DNA of 48,157 bases from a bacterium UBP6_UBA1209. Lineage in GTDB: Bacteria > UBP6 > UBA1177. The stretch spans positions 1 through 48,157 of the forward strand of contig DBXP01000036.1 of NCBI GenBank assembly GCA_002309575.1. Reading direction: 5' to 3'. Under the pieces are notes generated by a model. That model did no database searches. It was not told the DNA's origin and worked only from the letters and a program-made list of their open reading frames with translations. The translations under genes were made by a program, and so were the position numbers. The stretch's first letter is position 1. Every line of letters starts with the position of its first letter. This document shows positions 1 to 7,601 of the stretch, piece by piece.

Positions 1-603
1 AAGTATAAATGTCAGGGATCTTATTCATACTATTGTTCCGGTGGATACTGGGATTCCGGAACTTATTGCTCCAACAGCTGCAACTCATCAACAGGACAGT
101 GCAACAGCAATTCTGGCGGCGGATCCCAGTTCTGTACTCCAGGCTCACTTTACTGCACCGGTACCAAAATAATGAAATGCAATTCTAGCGGAAGCACTTT
201 TGAAGAAAAAGAAACATGTGCAGATGTCTGTGGTCCACAAGGGATCGGAGGAAGTCCTATATGCAATCCATGTTCTCCCAAAGTTAAGAGCGCGTCATTA
301 TCTTCGACAAATCAGTTTAAAGTTACATGGTCATTCAATAATAGTAGCGGCTGTGGAAAAGCTACTTCAGTAAATGTTGGTTATTACTACTGGAAAACAA
401 GTGGACCAAGTTGGATAGCATCTCAATCAGGAAGTTCCACATCTTACTCTGTAAATGCAGAAAATTTAACCGATGCCAATTATAACAATATGTACATTTT
501 TTATTTGCAAACAGAAAATTCGGCGGGAACATGCAGAAATACTGTTCAAATTGATTGTTCCAGAAGTACAAAAGAATGTAGTTTCCATAATTGGGAGATA
601 TAA
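1..603 (+). CDS. Cys-rich repeat protein, 5'-truncated by the window edge
   Basis: The reading frame is open from base 1, so the start lies outside the window. About 200 residues remain. They contain a module of spaced cysteines with a conserved STG-[QK]-C end (bases about 10-105), a Ser/Gly/Asn linker, a second diverged cysteine module (about 133-270), and a C-terminal region with alternating hydrophobic residues and the pattern VTWSF...GYYYW...YLQTENSAG, which looks like a fibronectin-III-type beta sandwich. The same architecture recurs in the next gene 25 bp downstream, so the two are tandem paralogues and probably co-transcribed. Being cysteine-rich, it is probably secreted and disulfide-bonded, but its signal region is missing. 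Function unknown. Base composition is AT-richer than most of the window. Confidence 0.75.
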   Translation, partial: KYKCQGSYSYYCSGGYWDSGTYCSNSCNSSTGQCNSNSGGGSQFCTPGSLYCTGTKIMKCNSSGSTFEEKETCADVCGPQGIGGSPICNPCSPKVKSASLSSTNQFKVTWSFNNSSGCGKATSVNVGYYYWKTSGPSWIASQSGSSTSYSVNAENLTDANYNNMYIFYLQTENSAGTCRNTVQIDCSRSTKECSFHNWEI

Positions 604-628
604 GAAATATATTTTTAAAGGAGAAAAC

Positions 629-1525
629 ATGAAAAAAATCTTTCTTAATTTTGCATTTATTGCAATGTTTTTTGTTATAAGCTGTGGCGGCAGCGAAAAT
701 GACAATGCTGAAGGCTCAATCTGCAACGAGGGCGCATATCGGTGCAACGGCAACATTTTAATGAGGTGTGAGGTCGGGGCCTGGAAAAATTTACAGCAAT
801 GCGACTACGGTTGTAACTATTCAACAGGCCAATGCAACAGCAGTTCTAACGGTGGCTCTGGTTCCGGTGGTAGCTCTAGTTCCGGCGGCGGAAGTTCATC
901 TGAATGCTCATACGGTCAGCATAAATGTGATGGAAACTACTCTTATTCCTGCTCAGGCGGTTATTGGGAATATGACGAATATTGTTCAAACGGTTGCAAT
1001 TATTCAACCGGAAAATGCAAAACCAGTTCCAGTGACGGTTCTAGTTCCGGTGGCGGAAGCACTTCAGAATGTTCAAGCGGAGAATATAGATGCCATGTAA
1101 ATTATTCACAGAGGTGCAGTAGCGGAAAATGGGTAGATGATCAGAGTTGTCTCGGCATTGGCTGCAATGAGTCAACAGGTAAATGCAAAACCCAAGATGA
1201 ACATAAACCATGCCGCCCCAATTTGAATGGTTCCGTTTCCAGCGGTTCTGTCAAATTGAGTTGGTCTTACACCACCTCTGCCAGTTGCGGAACACCGACA
1301 ACAACTACACTTAAAGTGTATGATGGTGAAGAATGGGGTACTGTTGAATCTAAAAACGCCTCTTCGTTCAAATCATATACACTCCCTGCCTCAGTTTGGG
1401 CATACTACTCCAACAGCGCAGGTCAATACATACTTAGAGCCGGTATTCTTGTTGAAAATGAATATGGCGAAGCTTCAGCAACATGTTCGTGTTTTATTGA
1501 TGATAAGAACTGTTCTTGTATTTAA
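629..1525 (+). CDS. Lipoprotein with three six-cysteine modules and a C-terminal FN3-like domain
   Basis: The frame stays open upstream, but the ATG at 629 is preferred: it follows AAAGGAG and opens a lipoprotein signal (MKKIFLNFAF..., lipobox VISC, Cys19). Three modules follow with spacing C-x6-C-x7-C-x10-C-x3/4-C-x6-C, each ending [ND]-x-STG-[QK]-C, separated by Ser/Gly linkers. The last about 90 residues begin PCRPN and have a WSY...NEYGEASATC pattern like a fibronectin-III fold. 298 residues. The upstream paralogue has the same plan. I recognise no named family for the module. Likely an envelope or surface adhesion, binding or scaffold protein; this is inference from architecture only. 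Confidence 0.8.
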   Translation: MKKIFLNFAFIAMFFVISCGGSENDNAEGSICNEGAYRCNGNILMRCEVGAWKNLQQCDYGCNYSTGQCNSSSNGGSGSGGSSSSGGGSSSECSYGQHKCDGNYSYSCSGGYWEYDEYCSNGCNYSTGKCKTSSSDGSSSGGGSTSECSSGEYRCHVNYSQRCSSGKWVDDQSCLGIGCNESTGKCKTQDEHKPCRPNLNGSVSSGSVKLSWSYTTSASCGTPTTTTLKVYDGEEWGTVESKNASSFKSYTLPASVWAYYSNSAGQYILRAGILVENEYGEASATCSCFIDDKNCSCI

Positions 1526-1547
1526 AAAATTATTTTTTTAACACCTC

Positions 1548-1629
1548 ATGAGCCTTCTTGCGACAATCCTAAAAATCATAAAAAGCAATATGCAAAAGCA
1601 AAAGAAATTGCGGGAACGGCTCATTTTTT
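1548..1629 (+). terminator. Long imperfect hairpin followed by a T-tract, possible terminator or small RNA end
   Basis: ATGAGCC (1548-1554) can pair with GGCTCAT (1618-1624). TTC (1555-1557) can pair with GAA (1614-1616) past a one-base bulge, and CAAT/ATTG can extend the arm. A run of T follows from 1624. It lies just downstream of the Cys-module gene, inside the 298-base gene-free stretch 1526-1823. The large loop makes it atypical for an intrinsic terminator. Apart from this hairpin and the promoter at 1770 I see nothing in that stretch. Confidence 0.35.
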
Positions 1630-1769
1630 ATTTTCAAGCACTTTTATCCACAAATTTTTATCTCTTCACCTTTCAACAAATTTAACTGACAGACCAGCCT
1701 GAAAGAAGAAAGGATTTTTAAACGAAACTCTTTCTGATCAATAAAAAACCACAACAAACCGTTAGTTTC

Positions 1770-1797
1770 TTGCCATTTTCAGCGATTTTGCTATAAA
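1770..1797 (+). promoter_or_regulatory. Sigma-70-like promoter for the amylase gene
   Basis: TTGCCA (1770-1775), a 16-bp spacer, then TATAAA (1792-1797). The predicted start of transcription near 1804 leaves about 20 nt of leader before the ATG at 1824. Confidence 0.55.
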
Positions 1798-1823
1798 AAA
1801 GCATTTTTTTGTTGGAGAAACTA

Positions 1824-3791
1824 ATGAATAAATTTACTGCAATTTTTTCTCTTGTTTTCGCGGCTTTTATAGTCTCCTGCATCAGCACGGCTGATGTCGA
1901 AGGTAACATCGAAATCACGAACCACGTTGACGACTGGCGTGACGAGGTCATCTACCAGCTGATCACCGACCGTTTTGCCGACGGCGACGTCAACAACAAC
2001 TACAACGTCAACAAAAAATCGCTCACCTCATGGAACGGCGGCGATTTCCAGGGGATCATGGACAGGGTCGATTACCTCAAGGAGCTCGGAGTCACCGCTG
2101 TCTGGATCAGCCCGGTCGTCAAAAACGTTGACTCTGATGCAGGCATCGCAGGCTATCACGGCTACTGGACGCAGAATTTCAAGGCGGTCAACCCGCACTT
2201 CGGCGATCTGGCAAAGCTCCGCGAAATGATCCAGTACCTGCACAAGCACGACATCAAGGTCATTCTCGATATCGTTGCCAATCATGTAGGTCAGCTTTTT
2301 TACTACGACATGAACAAAAACGACCAGCCCGACGAGATGGTCATGGGCAGCGACATGACATGCGGAAGCTACTGCTCGCACCTCATCGGCGTAGATGACC
2401 AGGCAGCAGGAGAACTTATCTGCAGCCAGGAATACTGGGGCGCACCCTTCACGCTGGGAGGCGACAACAGCGAATGCTACAACAACTGCGTAACCCGCTG
2501 TCAGACAGAGGAATACCCGCAGAAAATGGGGATCGTCCGCTACAGCGAGTGGGATCCCGACTTCGATCCGCGCAAGATCCGCTCCTTCTCGGATGCAGGC
2601 GAATCAGGCGTAGCGCCGATCAAATGGGTCTACATGCCTGAGATCAACCGCGTTCCGCCGGAGCCGGCAGAGTTCCACAACGACGACTGGTACAACAGGA
2701 TGGGCAGAACAGTCACCTGGGACAGCAAATACCAGGTCGTCAAGGGTGACTTCCCGGGCGGTCTTAAGGATCTCGACACGACGCGTACGGACGTTCAGAG
2801 CGCACTCATCGCAGTCTTCCAATACTGGATCGGCGCACTCGACATCGACGGCTTCAGGATCGACACGATCAAGCACGTCGAGCACGAGTTCTGGCAGGTC
2901 TTCACACCGGCGATGCGCAGCTACGCGGCAAGCATCGGCAAAGAGAACTTCTTCATTTTCGGCGAAGCCTTTGACGGCGACGACGAACTTCTCGGCAGCT
3001 TCACACAGAACGCCGAGATGGATTCAGTTTTCTATTTTTCACAGAAATTTCAGGTATTTGACGCTATTTTCAAATACGGCGGCTCAACCAGGAACTACGA
3101 GTCGCTTTTCAACCTCCGCTGGAACCGCCAGCCGGACGGATCGGCACTTCCGGAGGGCTCTTCGCCGCGTTACGGCACGACATCCGGCGTGAAGGATGCC
3201 GACGGCAAAACTCTGAGCCCGCAGCAGCTTCTGGTCAACTTCATGGACAACCACGACCTGCCGCGCTTCCTCTACGAACAGCCCGACAAGAAGGCGCTTC
3301 ACAACGCGCTTTCGCTGCTTTTCACGATCGACGGGATCCCGTGCATCTACTACGGGACCGAGCAGAATTTCAGCGGCGGGAACGACCCTGCGAACCGCGA
3401 AGCGCTCTGGAACAGCAATTACGACACAAGCAACGAGACCTTCCGGCACATCTCGGCGATGGCGGCTCTGAGAGCCCAGTACGCACCGCTGCGCCGCGGA
3501 GACCTCAAGATAATCTGGTCGACCGACCACACGGGAGACGAGGAGGATGCAGGTATCCTCGCATTCGAGCGTACCTACAAGAACGAGACAGTCGTCGTTG
3601 TTTTGAACACAAACAAATCGCACGATTCTTCGACCTCGTTTGAGGGCGCTTCAATGAAAACTTCACTTGCGGCAGGCACATCGCTCCGCGACGTCTTCCC
3701 TGGCAGGAGTTCGACCTACACCGTAGGCAGCGACGGCGAGCTTCAAATCACACTCGCACCACAGACAGCGGCGGTTCTCGTCAGGAAGTAG
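1824..3791 (+). CDS. GH13 alpha-amylase-family lipoprotein
   Basis: Predicted to hydrolyse or rearrange alpha-1,4-glucans at the cell envelope. The ATG at 1824 follows GGAG at 1814; an in-frame TTG at 1809 is less likely. Lipobox IVSC puts the lipid on Cys19. All four GH13 regions are visible: DIVANHV (149-155), GFRIDT with nucleophile Asp347, FGEAF with acid/base Glu381, and FMDNHD with Asp478. YQLITDRFADGD near residue 44 resembles cyclodextrin glucanotransferase/maltogenic relatives. Between regions I and II there is an extended segment with six cysteines (about 180, 184, 200, 218, 222, 226), fitting a secreted, disulfide-stabilised enzyme. 655 residues; the end looks like the usual C-terminal beta domain. 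Exact substrate is not decidable. It is followed within 3 bp by a membrane-protein gene. Confidence 0.92.
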   Translation: MNKFTAIFSLVFAAFIVSCISTADVEGNIEITNHVDDWRDEVIYQLITDRFADGDVNNNYNVNKKSLTSWNGGDFQGIMDRVDYLKELGVTAVWISPVVKNVDSDAGIAGYHGYWTQNFKAVNPHFGDLAKLREMIQYLHKHDIKVILDIVANHVGQLFYYDMNKNDQPDEMVMGSDMTCGSYCSHLIGVDDQAAGELICSQEYWGAPFTLGGDNSECYNNCVTRCQTEEYPQKMGIVRYSEWDPDFDPRKIRSFSDAGESGVAPIKWVYMPEINRVPPEPAEFHNDDWYNRMGRTVTWDSKYQVVKGDFPGGLKDLDTTRTDVQSALIAVFQYWIGALDIDGFRIDTIKHVEHEFWQVFTPAMRSYAASIGKENFFIFGEAFDGDDELLGSFTQNAEMDSVFYFSQKFQVFDAIFKYGGSTRNYESLFNLRWNRQPDGSALPEGSSPRYGTTSGVKDADGKTLSPQQLLVNFMDNHDLPRFLYEQPDKKALHNALSLLFTIDGIPCIYYGTEQNFSGGNDPANREALWNSNYDTSNETFRHISAMAALRAQYAPLRRGDLKIIWSTDHTGDEEDAGILAFERTYKNETVVVVLNTNKSHDSSTSFEGASMKTSLAAGTSLRDVFPGRSSTYTVGSDGELQITLAPQTAAVLVRK

Positions 3792-3793
3792 CA

Positions 3794-4786
3794 TTGCAAA
3801 GCTCCGTAAAAAGGACAGTCAAAGTCTCTCTCGGCTTTCTTCTGACAGTTGTCTTATTTTGGTTTTTATTCAGGAAACTGGACTTCCAAAGCTTCGCCGA
3901 ATATCTCAAAAAAGGCAACAAGCTTTTGATTTTACTTGGCATTTTACTTTACATCTCATCTTTTGCCATACGCGGTCTCCGCTGGAAGGTCATCATCGGG
4001 AAGCTTGCTGATTTCAAACTCTGTGACCTCTCAATGTTCACCGTATCGGGATATGCGATAAACAACATCCTTCCCGTCCGTCTCGGGGAATTTGCACGTG
4101 CATGGATCGCCGGAAACGGCAACAGTCTCGGGGCATCCGGCGCCCTTGCGACGATCTTCGTCGAACGCGTCTTTGACGGGTTGACCATCACTTTGATTTT
4201 GGTCGTGACGCTCCTTGCCTACCCTTTTCAGGCCGAGATGCAGCAGATCGCACTGATCGCCGCGGCAATTTTCGGAGCGCTCTTCTGCTTCATAATTTTC
4301 GGAACTTTCTCCGATATTCCGCTCAGGATACTCCGCTTTTTCAGATCCAAATCGCCGAAATTCGCGCTCTTTCTGTTCGATATCGCCGAAAAATTCCTGA
4401 ACGGAGCCGCGACGCTGCGCTCATTCAGACGGATCGCGGCTGTCCTGCTCCTGAGTTTCGCCGTCTGGGCAGTCGAACTTTCACTCTATCTTCTGGTTTC
4501 GGCCGCCTTTGACGTGAACATTCCGTTCGCAGGATATCTCGTCATGCTCTGCGCAGCCAACCTCGGGATGCTCGCAGCACCCACCCCCGGCGGTCTCGGA
4601 GTCTTCCAGAGCGCGATCGTCCTGGCGCTGGAATCATTCGCGATCGTCTACGAAAAAAGGATGGCAGTAGCGCTAATAATCCACCTTTCTCAGATAGTTC
4701 CGATCACGATCATCGGCATAATCTGGCTGAATTTGAAGGGGATTTCGATCTCCGGGATCGTCAAAGAGGAAAAATCCGCAGATTAA
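3794..4786 (+). CDS. Flippase-like integral membrane protein (UPF0104/LPG synthase TM-domain family)
   Basis: About 330 residues with roughly eight hydrophobic segments. The pattern matches the lysylphosphatidylglycerol-synthase transmembrane family: an early RGLRW motif, NNILPVRLGEF(A)R, FVERVFDG, and a late PTPGGLGVFQ. Members without the synthase domain are thought to act in lipid or glycolipid translocation. The start appears to be TTG at 3794, two bases after the amylase stop, with the purine-rich 3' end of the amylase gene (about 3783-3788) serving as ribosome site, so translation is probably coupled. The 3' end overlaps that of the opposing nth gene by four bases. Partner substrate unknown. 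Confidence 0.82.
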   Translation: MQSSVKRTVKVSLGFLLTVVLFWFLFRKLDFQSFAEYLKKGNKLLILLGILLYISSFAIRGLRWKVIIGKLADFKLCDLSMFTVSGYAINNILPVRLGEFARAWIAGNGNSLGASGALATIFVERVFDGLTITLILVVTLLAYPFQAEMQQIALIAAAIFGALFCFIIFGTFSDIPLRILRFFRSKSPKFALFLFDIAEKFLNGAATLRSFRRIAAVLLLSFAVWAVELSLYLLVSAAFDVNIPFAGYLVMLCAANLGMLAAPTPGGLGVFQSAIVLALESFAIVYEKRMAVALIIHLSQIVPITIIGIIWLNLKGISISGIVKEEKSAD

Positions 4787-5439
4787 AGCCCTGATTTCGG
4801 GCAGATCTCTTTCAGCGGACACCCGCAGCAGTCGTGTCTGACCGGTCGGCAGACTGTCTGACCGAGCGTGACGAGTTCCTGATTTATCTCTTTCCAGTAC
4901 TCTTTCGGGAGACTCTTTTTGAGTGCCTCCCTTGTCTCTTCGGGAGTTTTCGTCGAAACGAGCCCCCACATATTCGAGATGCGGTGGACATGGGTGTCGA
5001 CGCATATTTCGTACTTGTCGAAAGCTTTGATGAGAACGAGCGAAGCCGTCTTTACGCCTACCCCGGGCAGCGTCGTAAGCTCTTCAAGAGTCTCAGGCAC
5101 AATGCCGCCGAACCTTTCAACGATATCTGCTGCAAGTTTTTTGAGGTTTTCAGCCTTCGTCCTGTAAAAACCGACGGGATAGATAAGTCCGGCAAGCTCT
5201 TCGACTGAAAGTTCCGCCGTCTTTTCAGGTGTGTCGGCACGTGAAAAAAGCGATTTCGACGCCTTTGTCGTCACGGCATCCTTCGTTCGCGCCGAAAGCA
5301 TCGTCGAAGCAAGGAGTTTCCAGGGAGAATCGTGACCTGCTGCCATCAGATCTATGACAGGAGCGTAATCGAGCTCGCTGACCCACCTTCTCAGCAGGGC
5401 AAAGGCCTCATCGACCGGGATTTTTCGGGAGACGCTCAT
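4783..5439 (-). CDS. nth: Endonuclease III, DNA glycosylase/AP lyase
   Basis: Base-excision repair enzyme that removes oxidised pyrimidines and nicks abasic sites. 218 residues, close to the usual about 210. The helix-hairpin-helix is LPGVGVKTA with catalytic Lys130. Asp148 lies in the VDTH motif. The C-terminal 4Fe-4S loop is complete with C-x6-C-x2-C-x5-C spacing (Cys197, 204, 207, 213). It lies two bases downstream of udk on the same strand, so the two form an operon. Its stop codon overlaps the stop codon of the convergent flippase-like gene. Confidence 0.95.
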   Translation of the reverse strand: MSVSRKIPVDEAFALLRRWVSELDYAPVIDLMAAGHDSPWKLLASTMLSARTKDAVTTKASKSLFSRADTPEKTAELSVEELAGLIYPVGFYRTKAENLKKLAADIVERFGGIVPETLEELTTLPGVGVKTASLVLIKAFDKYEICVDTHVHRISNMWGLVSTKTPEETREALKKSLPKEYWKEINQELVTLGQTVCRPVRHDCCGCPLKEICPKSGL

Positions 5440-5441
5440 TA

Positions 5442-6071
5442 CTACCGTTTTTCCTTGCCGGAAAGCCAGTGTGAAATTTTTGAAACGATGATGTCGATCG
5501 CGACTGAATTCTGCCCGCCTTCAGGAATGACAAGGTCTGCAAAACGCATCGTCGGCTTTACAAAATCGCGGTAAGCGGGACGGACCATGGTAAAATAACG
5601 TTCACGGATCTCTTCAAACGAACGTCCGCGTTCCTCCATATCACGGCGGATCCTGCGCATGAGCCTGATATCCGCGTCAGTATCGACAAAAATTTTGACG
5701 TCGAGCATGTTTCTCACCTTCTCGTCGTGGAAAGTCATGATGCCCTCCAGAACAACGATGTCCGCCGGCTCGATAAGTTCTGTTTCCTCTTTCCTCGAAT
5801 GTGTGACGAAATCGTAAATCGGCTTTTTTATGGCTTTATTCGCCTTCAGATCGTCAAGCTGCTGACGAAGAAGCGGAAAATCGATGGCGTCAGGAATGTC
5901 GTAGTTGTTTTTTTCGCGCTCGGCAAGCGATTTTCCGGACAAATCTTTGTAATAACTGTCCATTTCAATGATGACGACTCTTTCGTCATTGGAAAAAGCC
6001 TGTTTGATATTCTTTGCGACAGTTGTCTTACCCGAGCCGGAGCCTCCGGCGATCCCGATAAAAAGTGGCAT
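5442..6071 (-). CDS. udk: Uridine kinase
   Basis: Phosphorylates uridine (and usually cytidine) in pyrimidine salvage. 209 residues. The P-loop is GGSGSGKT (9-16) right after the N-terminal strand IGIAG. Further family marks are MDSYYKDL, YDIPDAIDFPLL, a YDFVTHSR segment, VLEGIMTF and RRIRRDMEERGRS. The ATG at 6071 is preceded on the minus strand by AAAGGAGGG, a strong ribosome site. First gene of a two-gene operon with nth. A cytidine deaminase elsewhere in the window (20240) would feed uridine to it. Confidence 0.93.
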   Translation of the reverse strand: MPLFIGIAGGSGSGKTTVAKNIKQAFSNDERVVIIEMDSYYKDLSGKSLAEREKNNYDIPDAIDFPLLRQQLDDLKANKAIKKPIYDFVTHSRKEETELIEPADIVVLEGIMTFHDEKVRNMLDVKIFVDTDADIRLMRRIRRDMEERGRSFEEIRERYFTMVRPAYRDFVKPTMRFADLVIPEGGQNSVAIDIIVSKISHWLSGKEKR

Positions 6072-6097
6072 CTTTCCCTCCTTTAAAAGTTCACATT

Positions 6098-6125
6098 AGT
6101 TTATATATTTTGTCCCCTTTGCCAA
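6098..6125 (-). promoter_or_regulatory. Promoter for udk-nth
   Basis: Read on the minus strand: TTGGCA (6125-6120), 16-bp spacer, TAAACT (6103-6098). It is upstream of the strong udk ribosome site and divergent from the LysM gene promoter. Confidence 0.4.
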
Positions 6126-6163
6126 TTATAAAACGCATAATTATACAAAAAAGTTATAAAACG
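6126..6163. repeat. Direct repeat of TTATAAAACG between divergent promoters
   Basis: TTATAAAACG occurs at 6126-6135 and again at 6154-6163, exactly 28 bp apart, between the -35 box of the udk promoter and that of the LysM gene promoter. The spacing is a little under three helical turns. It could be a regulator-binding pair, or chance in an AT-rich spacer. Confidence 0.35.
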
Positions 6164-6173
6164 AGATATATTC

Positions 6174-6206
6174 TTGACAAAAAAAAGCCGCACCGTATGA
6201 TATAAT
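6174..6206 (+). promoter_or_regulatory. Promoter for the LysM-histidine kinase pair
   Basis: A consensus -35 TTGACA (6174-6179) is followed by TATGATATAAT. With a 16-bp spacer the -10 is TATGAT (6196-6201); the perfect TATAAT (6201-6206) would need 21 bp. AAGGAG at 6219 precedes the ATG at 6231. Confidence 0.55.
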
Positions 6207-6230
6207 GTTTTTTTGTTTAAGGAGTTGATT

Positions 6231-7601
6231 ATGAAACAGATGACTTTTGTTTTCGTTCTCATGTTCTCTTTGCTCATTTCGGCCGAGGAGGTTCCTCCGG
6301 CAAGTGCAGAAGAGGTTCCTGTTCCCGAATTTATTAATCTTGATACAGTAGATCTTACGGTAGCTCCGGAAGAGTACACCGTCGTTCAGGGCGACACACT
6401 CTGGGATATAAGCGAAGCCAACCTGAAGAGCCCGTGGTACTGGCCTAAAGTATGGTCTCTCAACCCGCAGATCAGCAATCCGCACATGATCTATCCCGGC
6501 GACAAGATCTCTTTCCGCCAGACAGGCGAAGTCATGATGCCTAATCAGGAGGGGACAAACAACGCCGCTGTTGCAGGCGAAGGCGAGGAATCCTCTATTT
6601 ACGGAACGACGGAAGATGAAGGTGAAACCGACGAGCTTGCTCTCACAGGCAAAACTCTTGACGCAACACCCGAAAATTTCAAGGATTACGTAAAAATCGG
6701 CGGAAAATACCGTATCGACCGTTTCAAACAGATCGACGACCAGATCTTCGATGTCGTTACAAAGGGCTTTGTCGGCAATGCCGAAGAGGAAGAGCTTGCT
6801 GAAGTTGTCGGCTCCTACGAACCCAAAGAGCTTCTTGCCACAAACGACAACGTCTATGTAAAGATCGGCGACGACGAAGACGACAAAGATAAAGATAAAA
6901 AAGACAAGAAAGAGAAAAAGGAACAGGAAAAGTTCGAAATCGGCGACTATGTCGAGTTCCTTAACGTCAGGGATGAAATCGAGCATCCGACGACCGGCAA
7001 AAAGGTCGGTGTCGCAGTCGATATAGTCGGTATCGGCAAGGTCCTCGACATCAACAAGGACAACATCGCAACCGTAAAGATCACAAAGGCATACGATGCG
7101 ATCGAACGTAAATTCCGCGTCCGCAAATATGTAGAGACAGATAAGAACATTCAGATAAAAGAGACAAAAGAGGATATAGCAGCTTCGATAATCGCCGGCT
7201 ACGATCCGACCGTTTTCTACGGCGAAAATTACCTTGTCTACATCGACAAGGGAACCAACGACGGCGTCGAGAAGGGCATCATGCTTTCGGTTTTCAGACG
7301 CGGCGACGGTCTTGACGAGCTTGAGGGCGACGTCGAAGACACTCAGCTTCCTTATGAATTTATGGGTGAAATCGTTGTTATCGATGCCGGAGAAAATACC
7401 TCTCTCGCGGTAATCACAAACAGCATCACAGGCATTGAGGCAGGCGATTCCGCGATTTCCGGTGTTCCGGAGTGCAGCCGTTACGAGTGTGCTCCCGAAT
7501 GTCTCCCCTACATCGACTCTCCTTCCGAGTACAAATCCTGCAGAAACGAGTGCAGAAGCAAATGCAAGGATGACGACAACAAAAAAGAAAATAAAGAGTG
7601 A
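6231..7601 (+). CDS. Exported LysM-domain protein with acidic linker and Cys-rich tail
   Basis: 456 residues from the ATG at 6231, which follows AAGGAG. An N-terminal signal peptide (about 1-18, ...FSLLISA) is followed by a LysM domain at about 48-95 (VVQGDTLWDISE ... PHMIYPGDKI), a fold that binds peptidoglycan. Next come an acidic stretch, a Lys/Asp/Glu-rich charged segment (about residues 218-240), beta-rich segments, and a tail with seven closely spaced cysteines before a charged end. It is probably periplasmic or outer-membrane associated and wall-binding. Its stop codon overlaps the GTG start of a membrane histidine kinase, so the two are translationally coupled and may be functionally linked. 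No enzymatic domain is recognised. Confidence 0.85.
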   Translation: MKQMTFVFVLMFSLLISAEEVPPASAEEVPVPEFINLDTVDLTVAPEEYTVVQGDTLWDISEANLKSPWYWPKVWSLNPQISNPHMIYPGDKISFRQTGEVMMPNQEGTNNAAVAGEGEESSIYGTTEDEGETDELALTGKTLDATPENFKDYVKIGGKYRIDRFKQIDDQIFDVVTKGFVGNAEEEELAEVVGSYEPKELLATNDNVYVKIGDDEDDKDKDKKDKKEKKEQEKFEIGDYVEFLNVRDEIEHPTTGKKVGVAVDIVGIGKVLDINKDNIATVKITKAYDAIERKFRVRKYVETDKNIQIKETKEDIAASIIAGYDPTVFYGENYLVYIDKGTNDGVEKGIMLSVFRRGDGLDELEGDVEDTQLPYEFMGEIVVIDAGENTSLAVITNSITGIEAGDSAISGVPECSRYECAPECLPYIDSPSEYKSCRNECRSKCKDDDNKKENKE

